A stretch of DNA of 64,000 nucleotides from Hyphomonas sediminis (lineage in GTDB: Bacteria; Pseudomonadota; Alphaproteobacteria; Caulobacterales; Hyphomonadaceae): contig NZ_JAIEZP010000001.1 in the NCBI RefSeq assembly GCF_019679475.1, positions 2,046,001 through 2,110,000 on the forward strand. Reading direction: 5' to 3'. The notes under the pieces are model-generated. The model was not told the DNA's origin and did no database searches. It saw only the letters and a list, made by a program, of their open reading frames with translations. This document shows positions 59,006-64,000 of this stretch, piece by piece. A program made the translations under genes and the position numbers. The stretch's first letter is position 1, and every line of letters begins with the position of its first letter.

Positions 59006-60325
59006 GTGACCCAAACCGCTGCCAATCCCGTTCGTGGGCTGACGACACGTTATGTGATCGTCGTTACGATTGCGATGGTTGTGGGGGCGGGGATATTCAA
59101 GTCACCGGCGCTGGTGGCGGCCAATGCCGGGTCGGAGGGGATGGTTTACCTCTTGTGGCTGGTCGGCGGGGCGATCTCGCTGATGGGGGCGCTTTGCTAT
59201 TCGGAGCTGGCCGCTGCCTTCGCCCATCCGGGCGGGGATTATCATTTCCTGGAGCGCGCCTGGGGGCGCCGGTTCGCCTTTCTCTTTGCGTGGGCGCGCT
59301 TTGCGGTGATCAATACCGGGGCGATTGCGCTGCTCGGCTTTGTCATTGGCGACTATATGAACCGCGTGATCAGCCTCGGCCCGCATGGCCCGGCGATCTA
59401 TGCCTTCGCAAGCGTTGCGCTGCTGACGGCGATCAAGCTGCGCCCGGCGGGCGAGGCGAGCGATAGCGGGTTGGTGGTGGGGCTGCTGATCGGGCTTCTT
59501 TTCCTGGTGGGGGCCGGAGTGAAGCTGGCGATGCAGGGCGCCCCGCCGCTCGCGCCGGGCGAGGCGGCGTCGCCCAGCCTTGGCGGCATCGGCTATGGCC
59601 TCGTCTTCGTGCTGCTGGCCTATGGCGGGTGGACCGAGTCGGCGACACTTTCAGCCGAAGTGAAAGATGGCGAGCGCGGCATGGTGCGCGCGCTGATTGC
59701 CTCCATCGCCATCATCACGGCGCTTTACCTGCTGGTCGCCTGGGCAATGCTGCGCGGGCTGGGGCTGGAAGGGCTCAGCCAGTCCTCCGCGCCGGCGGCA
59801 GACCTGATGGCGCGCGCCTTTGGCCCGTCGGCAGGCGTCGTGCTGGCGCTGACGGTCGTGGCGGCGGCGGCGACCTCGGTGAACACCACCATCATCGCGG
59901 GCGCCCGCACCACCTATGCCGGCACCGCGCGGCTGCCCTCGCTCAAATGGATCGGCCGGTGGAACGAGACGACGCGCAGCCCGCGCAACGCGATCCTCGC
60001 GCAGGGCGCCGTCTCGCTGGCGCTGGTGGGCTTTGGCGCGGCCTATAAAGGCTTTGAGACGCTGGTGGACTATACCGCGCCCGTCTACTGGATCTTCCTG
60101 ATCGCCAGCGGCGCGGCGCTGCTGCGCCTGCGCGCGACGGCGCCGGACGCGCCCCGGCCATTCCGCGTGCCGCTATACCCCGCGCTGCCGCTGCTCTTTA
60201 TCCTGTCGAGCGGGGCGATGCTGGTTTCGGCGATTCTCTATGTGCAGGGCGGGGCGTTCTTCGGCCTCGGCATTCTGGCGGCCGGCGGAATCGCCCTCTG
60301 GGTCGCGGGACCTGAGTCGCCCTGA
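59006..60325 (+). CDS. APC-superfamily amino acid permease
   Basis: The 439-residue membrane protein has about 12 helices and the N-terminal APC signature TRYVIVVTIAMVVGAGIFKS plus PGGDYHFLERAWGRRFAFLF. The start is taken at the GTG 59006 (VTQTAANPV); the frame extends 21 codons upstream without family similarity. It imports an amino acid or small amine; specificity is not readable. It follows the TonB receptor after a terminator, so it has its own promoter. Confidence 0.88.
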   Translation: MTQTAANPVRGLTTRYVIVVTIAMVVGAGIFKSPALVAANAGSEGMVYLLWLVGGAISLMGALCYSELAAAFAHPGGDYHFLERAWGRRFAFLFAWARFAVINTGAIALLGFVIGDYMNRVISLGPHGPAIYAFASVALLTAIKLRPAGEASDSGLVVGLLIGLLFLVGAGVKLAMQGAPPLAPGEAASPSLGGIGYGLVFVLLAYGGWTESATLSAEVKDGERGMVRALIASIAIITALYLLVAWAMLRGLGLEGLSQSSAPAADLMARAFGPSAGVVLALTVVAAAATSVNTTIIAGARTTYAGTARLPSLKWIGRWNETTRSPRNAILAQGAVSLALVGFGAAYKGFETLVDYTAPVYWIFLIASGAALLRLRATAPDAPRPFRVPLYPALPLLFILSSGAMLVSAILYVQGGAFFGLGILAAGGIALWVAGPESP

Positions 60326-60373
60326 ATGCGGCGCCCTGAACCGGCGGGACATTCTGATTTTATGGGAGAAGGG

Positions 60374-60449
60374 TGGTGCCACCTGACAGATTTGAACTGT
60401 CGACCTCGTCATTACCAATGACGCGCTCTACCCCTGAGCTAAGGCGGCA
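60374..60449 (-). tRNA. tRNA-Thr (GGT anticodon)
   Basis: Read on the minus strand, the 76-base sequence folds into a full cloverleaf: a TGCCGCC/GGTGGCA acceptor stem with an encoded CCA, a D arm (AGCTCAGGGGTAGAGC), an anticodon arm CGTCA-TTGGTAA-TGACG with anticodon GGT, and a T arm with GTTCAAATC. Confidence 0.97.
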
Positions 60450-60516
60450 TTGCCGGTTGGGTTCGGGGGCTTTAGCGTAAGCCTGCCGATATGAAAAGAC
60501 CATTTTGCCGCTGAAT

Positions 60517-60663
60517 ATGACAGACAATCACAAGAAGACTGAACAGGATGAGCGCGCCGCCCGCCGGGCAGAGGCGCTGAGGGCGAATTTGCGCCGCCGC
60601 AAGGCCGCTGCCCGCAAGGAATCGGGCTCTGCGCCGCCCGGCGGCGGGACGAAGGACGGCTGA
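60517..60663 (+). CDS. 48-residue basic protein upstream of murA
   Basis: An ATG at 60517 opens a 48-codon frame with strong third-position GC: MTDNHKKTEQDERAARRAEA, then LRANLRRRKAAARKE and a Gly/Pro-rich tail ending in KDG. The product is a highly charged, Arg/Lys/Ala-rich helix. Small basic proteins of this kind are seen next to murA in several alphaproteobacteria as I recall. Function unknown; it could bind nucleic acid. Confidence 0.6.
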   Translation: MTDNHKKTEQDERAARRAEALRANLRRRKAAARKESGSAPPGGGTKDG

Positions 60664-60785
60664 AGCCGATCCCTCTTCTGCTAGGCGTGGCTGGGCCGGA
60701 ACTTGCCCGGATTGGCGAATAATTTCGCATTTCCCTTCACAATCCGGCCCTTACAAAGCCGCGAAGCACGGTATATCTGCCGCGC

Positions 60786-62066
60786 ATGGATCGTCTTCAC
60801 ATCATCGGCGGCACCCCCCTCAGTGGCCGCATTCCCGTCTCCGGCGCCAAAAACTCGGCGCTGAAGCTCATGGTCGCCTGTCTCCTGACGGATCAGCCGA
60901 TCGAGTTCACCAACATGCCGAATCTGGCCGACACGCGCTTTCTCGCGCAGTTGCTGGAAACGCTCGGCGTGGAGGTCTACTGGCCCAAGGGCTCCTCCAC
61001 CTGCCACCTCAATGCGGCGGAGCTGAAGTCCACCATCGCGCCTTATGACCAGGTGCGGAAGATGCGGGCGAGCTTCAACGTGCTGGGGCCGCTGGTTGCC
61101 CGGTCGGGCCACGCCACGGTGTCGCTGCCCGGTGGCTGCGCCATCGGCGCCCGCCCGGTGGACCTGCACCTGAAGGCACTGGAAGCCATGGGCGCAGACC
61201 TGCGCGTGGAGCAGGGCTATGTGAAGGCCGCGGCCATCCACGGCCTCAAGGGCGCCCACATCAACTTCTCCACGGTTTCGGTCGGCGCGACCGAGCACAC
61301 CATGCTCGCCGCCACGCTGGCCAAAGGCGAAACCATCCTGGAAAACGCCGCGCGCGAGCCCGAGATCGAAGACCTCGCCAACTGCCTCAACCAGATGGGC
61401 GCGCAGGTTTCCGGCGCGGGCACGTCTGTCATCCGCATCAAGGGCGTCGAGAAGCTCGGCGGCATCAGCTATCCGGTGATGCCGGACCGGATCGAAGCGG
61501 GCACCTACGCGATGGCCGCCGCCGCAGCGGGCGGGGACGTAACGCTGGACGGCGCCCCGGTTGCTGCCCTTGGCGCGATGATCGCCAAGCTGCGTGAAGC
61601 CGGCGTCACCATCGACGCCGACGAAGCCGCCGGCACCATCCGCATCCGCCGCAATGGCACGCCGCTCAAAGCCGTCAGCCTGTCGACCCAGCCTCACCCC
61701 GGCTTTCCGACCGACCTGCAGGCCCAGTTCATGGCGCTGATGTGTACCGCCGAAGGCACCAGCATCATCCGTGAAACGATCTTCGAGAACCGCTTCATGC
61801 ACGCCCCGGAACTCTCCCGCCTTGGCGCCGACATTACGGTGCGCGGGCAGGAAGCTGTGGTGAAGGGCGTGAAACACCTCACCGGCGCGCCCGTGATGGC
61901 GACCGACCTGCGCGCCTCGGTGTCGCTGGTCATCGCCGGCCTCGCCGCCGAAGGCGAAACTACCGTCGCCCGCATCTACCACCTCGACCGGGGCTTCGAG
62001 CGCCTGGAAGAAAAACTCGGCAATTGCGGCGCGAAGATCACCCGCCGCTCGGAGGATGAGGAGTAG
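60786..62066 (+). CDS. murA: UDP-N-acetylglucosamine 1-carboxyvinyltransferase
   Basis: The 426-residue enzyme has the EPSP-synthase fold and MurA motifs: [39 protein letters not shown], and [17 protein letters not shown] with catalytic Cys118, the fosfomycin target. [17 protein letters not shown] is also typical. It makes the first committed peptidoglycan precursor in the cytoplasm. The next gene is a DUF2948 member, the common alphaproteobacterial order. Confidence 0.96.
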   Translation: MDRLHIIGGTPLSGRIPVSGAKNSALKLMVACLLTDQPIEFTNMPNLADTRFLAQLLETLGVEVYWPKGSSTCHLNAAELKSTIAPYDQVRKMRASFNVLGPLVARSGHATVSLPGGCAIGARPVDLHLKALEAMGADLRVEQGYVKAAAIHGLKGAHINFSTVSVGATEHTMLAATLAKGETILENAAREPEIEDLANCLNQMGAQVSGAGTSVIRIKGVEKLGGISYPVMPDRIEAGTYAMAAAAAGGDVTLDGAPVAALGAMIAKLREAGVTIDADEAAGTIRIRRNGTPLKAVSLSTQPHPGFPTDLQAQFMALMCTAEGTSIIRETIFENRFMHAPELSRLGADITVRGQEAVVKGVKHLTGAPVMATDLRASVSLVIAGLAAEGETTVARIYHLDRGFERLEEKLGNCGAKITRRSEDEE

Positions 62067-62084
62067 GGGTCGGCCCATGCCTGA

Positions 62085-62122
62085 ACCCCTCTCCCTTGGG
62101 AGAGGGGCAGGGGTGAGGGGGA
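62085..62122. repeat. Dispersed C-rich palindrome, copy 2
   Basis: ACCCCTCTCCCTTGGGAGAG followed by GGGCAGGGGTGAGGGG. It is in the opposite orientation to copy 3 and similar to the block at 4381. Confidence 0.75.
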
Positions 62123-62161
62123 GCCACGTCTGAGCAAACCGGTTCGTTGAGGTGTTATGAT

Positions 62162-62199
62162 CCCTCATCCCCAACCCCTTCTCCCAAGGGAGAAGGGGC
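62162..62199. repeat. Dispersed C-rich palindrome, copy 3
   Basis: CCCTCATCCCCAACCCCTTC followed by TCCCAAGGGAGAAGGGGC. Copies 2 and 3 face each other across 39 bases, so the pair can form one larger hairpin. Confidence 0.75.
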
Positions 62200-62288
62200 T
62201 GCAAATTATCCCACATCTTTCCGTTGAGGTTGCGCGCCGAATACGGCATTCAACGCCTCAAGGCCAAACCGTCCGCTGGGGGCACAGC

Positions 62289-62744
62289 ATGACCGAACTT
62301 AAATCCCTCCGCCTCTTCACGGAAGAAGCTGAAGACCTGAAAATCATCGCGGCGGCGGTGCAGGATTCGGTCGTGAAGGCGGGGAACCTGAAATACGAAC
62401 AGAAGCAGCGCCGGTTCACGCTCGAGCTGAACCGCTATCGCTGGGAAACCGCGCCGACTCGCAAGGGCCAGCCGGGCGAGCGCGTGCGCGCGATCCTCGG
62501 CTTTGACGGCGTTATGGCGGTCAAGACGCGCGGCATCACCAAGGCAGATCCGGAATTGATCCTGTCGCTGCTCAATATCGAGTTCGCGCCGGACGCTGAG
62601 CCGCCGGGCGGCAAGGTCACGCTGCTGTTTGCAGGCGATGGCGAGCTGGAACTGACCGTCGAAGCGCTCGACGCGACCCTGCTCGACAGCGATTACGTCT
62701 GGCCCACCCGCAACGCCCCCAGCCACGAGCGCCGCAAGCGCTGA
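62289..62744 (+). CDS. DUF2948 family protein
   Basis: The 151-residue product matches the DUF2948 family along its length (LRLFTEEAEDLKIIAAAVQD, LELNRYRWETAPTRKGQPGE, RVRAILGFDGVMAVKTRGIT). The role is unknown, but the family regularly follows murA in alphaproteobacteria. The ATG at 62289 gives the family-like N-terminus MTELKSLRL; upstream in-frame sequence belongs to the repeats. Confidence 0.9.
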   Translation: MTELKSLRLFTEEAEDLKIIAAAVQDSVVKAGNLKYEQKQRRFTLELNRYRWETAPTRKGQPGERVRAILGFDGVMAVKTRGITKADPELILSLLNIEFAPDAEPPGGKVTLLFAGDGELELTVEALDATLLDSDYVWPTRNAPSHERRKR

Positions 62745-62768
62745 GCTGGCGAGAAGCCTCTCCCGCGC

Positions 62769-62842
62769 ATCCTTCGACTTCGCTCAGGATGAGCTCTTAA
62801 ACGCGGTGCCGGAGAAGCTCATCCTGAGCGAAGTCGAAGGAT
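62769..62842. repeat. Perfect 27-bp inverted repeat
   Basis: The arm ATCCTTCGACTTCGCTCAGG (62769 onward, 27 bases) is exactly inverted at 62816-62842, with a 20-base loop. It is a widely dispersed proteobacterial intergenic repeat, here between the DUF2948 and LrgA-like genes. Confidence 0.85.
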
Positions 62843-62940
62843 AGAGCGGGCGCCCCACCACATCCGCTGCCGCGCAAGACGGTTTCCTCCGGCGGGCCGC
62901 CGGTCTAGGAAGGGGCCTTTCCTGCCGGACACATCCTCCC

Positions 62941-63309
62941 ATGCTTGGCGCCATTGCTCTTTTGCTGTCCTGCCAGCTGGCGGGCGAGATCATTCACCGG
63001 GTTGCCGGGGTGCCGTTGCCCGCGCCGGTGATCGGTATGCTGCTGCTGATCGGCTGGCTGGCGCTGTACCGGAAGGAGCGCCCCGGCCTTGAAGCGGTCA
63101 GCGCGTGGCTGGCAGCGCACCTGGCCATCATGTTTGTGCCCTCGGCGGTCGGCCTCATCGATCAGGGCGAGATCCTGAAACAGTACGGCGCCGGGCTGCT
63201 CGTCGCCGTCACCGTCTCCACCTTCCTCACCATGATCGTCACGGTGCTGGTGTTCCGCTGGGCCATGCGCTTCGTGAAGGATGAGAAGCACGGGGGAAGC
63301 GGCGCATGA
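62941..63309 (+). CDS. CidA/LrgA-family membrane protein
   Basis: The 122-residue protein has four membrane helices and the family segments LLSCQLAGEIIHRVAGVPLP, APVIGMLLLIGWL and LAIMFVPSAVGLIDQGEIL. The family is holin-like and, with LrgB, affects murein hydrolase activity or metabolite export. Its stop overlaps the start of the lrgB-like gene by four bases. Confidence 0.9.
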   Translation: MLGAIALLLSCQLAGEIIHRVAGVPLPAPVIGMLLLIGWLALYRKERPGLEAVSAWLAAHLAIMFVPSAVGLIDQGEILKQYGAGLLVAVTVSTFLTMIVTVLVFRWAMRFVKDEKHGGSGA

Positions 63310-63998
63310 GCCAGCTGCTCACCACCTGGATCTTCTGGCTGGCGGTCACGCTGGTCGTGTTCGAGGGCATCGACACGGTGTCCCGCCGCTTCGGGCGCCA
63401 TCCGCTGCTCAATCCCGTGCTCTGGTCCACGCCGCTGCTGATCGCCATCCTGCTGGCGACGCATACGGACTATAAAACCTATTACGACGCCACGATGCTG
63501 CTGACCTTCATGTTCGGCCCGGCGGTGGTCGGCCTCGCGGTGCCCATCTGGGACCGGCGGGCGATCATCCGGCGCCTTGCCGTGCCGATCGTCGTGGCGC
63601 TTCTGGCAGGCGCGGTCACCGCCTTTGTCAGTGTCGTCGGCCTGATGTGGCTGTTCGGCGCCCCGCCGGAGCTGCTGGCCTCCGTGGCGCCGCGGGCGAC
63701 GACGACGCCTGTCGCCATGGAGCTGACCGCAATGCTGGGTGGCATCCCGGCGTTGGCGGCGGTGGCGACGCTCTTCTCCGGCCTGCTTGGCGCGATGTCG
63801 GGCCGGCCGCTCTTCAACTTCATGAAGATCGACGACTATCAGGCGCGCGGTTTCGCCGTCGGCATCACATCGCACGGCATCGGCGCGGCCCGCGCCTTCC
63901 AGACCAGCGTTTCAGCGGGCACTTTCGCCAGCCTCGGCATGGCGCTCAACGCCATCGCCACCTCGATCCTGCTCTCGGCCCTGTCCCTTCTGTTCTGA
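63306..63998 (+). CDS. LrgB-family membrane protein
   Basis: The 230-residue protein has about six membrane helices with the LrgB segments MLLTFMFGPAVVGLAVPIWD, SVAPRATTTPVAMELTAMLG and GFAVGITSHGIGAARAFQTS. LrgA/LrgB pairs act in glycolate/3-hydroxypropionate or pyruvate-like carboxylate export in some bacteria and plants, and in autolysis control in others. The stop is three bases from the window end. Confidence 0.92.
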   Translation: MSQLLTTWIFWLAVTLVVFEGIDTVSRRFGRHPLLNPVLWSTPLLIAILLATHTDYKTYYDATMLLTFMFGPAVVGLAVPIWDRRAIIRRLAVPIVVALLAGAVTAFVSVVGLMWLFGAPPELLASVAPRATTTPVAMELTAMLGGIPALAAVATLFSGLLGAMSGRPLFNFMKIDDYQARGFAVGITSHGIGAARAFQTSVSAGTFASLGMALNAIATSILLSALSLLF

Positions 63999-64000
63999 GC

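Noticed and set aside
55774-59025. A 1083-codon open frame antisense to the TonB receptor gene
   Set aside because: It is a by-product of the receptor's biased codon use on the other strand; its translation is Arg/Val/Asp-rich with no recognisable domain, while the sense frame has full plug and barrel motifs.
1-64000. CRISPR arrays, insertion sequences, integrases or attachment sites
   Set aside because: Searched by eye for regularly spaced repeats, transposase motifs (DDE, HUH) and a duplicated tRNA end beside tRNA-Thr; none were found.

Overview
The window is high-GC DNA from an alphaproteobacterium. The gene content (a Rhodobacter-type gene transfer agent cluster, a feuPQ/cycHJKL-like block, murA followed by a DUF2948 gene, methylmalonyl-CoA mutase, a large TonB-dependent receptor) fits a Hyphomonadaceae/Caulobacterales-like organism. 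The lineage is inferred from gene content only. Nearly every stretch is coding; there is one tRNA and I see no insertion sequence, integrase or CRISPR array.

Layout. 0-6 kb: the end of a peptidoglycan-binding protein, a tyrosine phosphatase, a frameshifted P-loop kinase-like gene, an HPP/CBS membrane protein, a Sel1-like secreted protein, and a ParA-family ATPase overlapping an acidic-tailed partner. 6.1-17 kb: a gene transfer agent (GTA) head-tail operon running from portal to the giant tail host-specificity protein. It has no terminase and no g7 adaptor, and carries an extra 67-codon gene between two RNA hairpins after the capsid gene. 17-21 kb: a DnaJ-like protein, two lipoproteins and a membrane-anchored protein. 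21.3-26.8 kb: a PepSY protein, response regulator and histidine kinase coupled to cytochrome c maturation genes ccmI-ccmE-ccmF. 26.8-31.2 kb: ccmH-degP-response regulator-kinase on the opposite strand, apparently an inverted continuation of the same block. 31.3-38.7 kb: M48 peptidase, SnoaL-like protein, glnE, and an EF-hand/ECF sigma/anti-sigma-like/CnrX-like group. 38.7-45.8 kb: GFA-like protein, amidase, zincin, YbjQ, and the two methylmalonyl-CoA mutase subunits. 46-47.7 kb: a candidate structured RNA rich in CCUCC motifs, then a nitronate monooxygenase. 48.2-49.1 kb: a two-gene lysis cassette (M15 peptidase plus 3TM GTA-type holin), about 31 kb from the GTA operon. 49.1-49.4 kb: an island of palindromic repeats. 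49.4-53.5 kb: map coupled to a ParD-like gene, a Tat-lipoprotein amidase, glpK. 53.6-64 kb: an S9 peptidase divergent from a TonB receptor, an APC permease, tRNA-Thr, a 48-codon gene, murA, DUF2948, and an LrgA/LrgB pair.

How the genes work together. The GTA operon would build a small phage-like particle, and the unlinked M15/holin pair is the natural candidate to release it; packaging enzymes must come from outside the window. The 21-36 kb block combines envelope sensing with cytochrome c assembly and periplasmic proteolysis. The best leads are the atypical GTA operon and its detached lysis cassette, the CCUCC-rich RNA candidate at 46.1 kb, and the inversion in the ccm/degP block.
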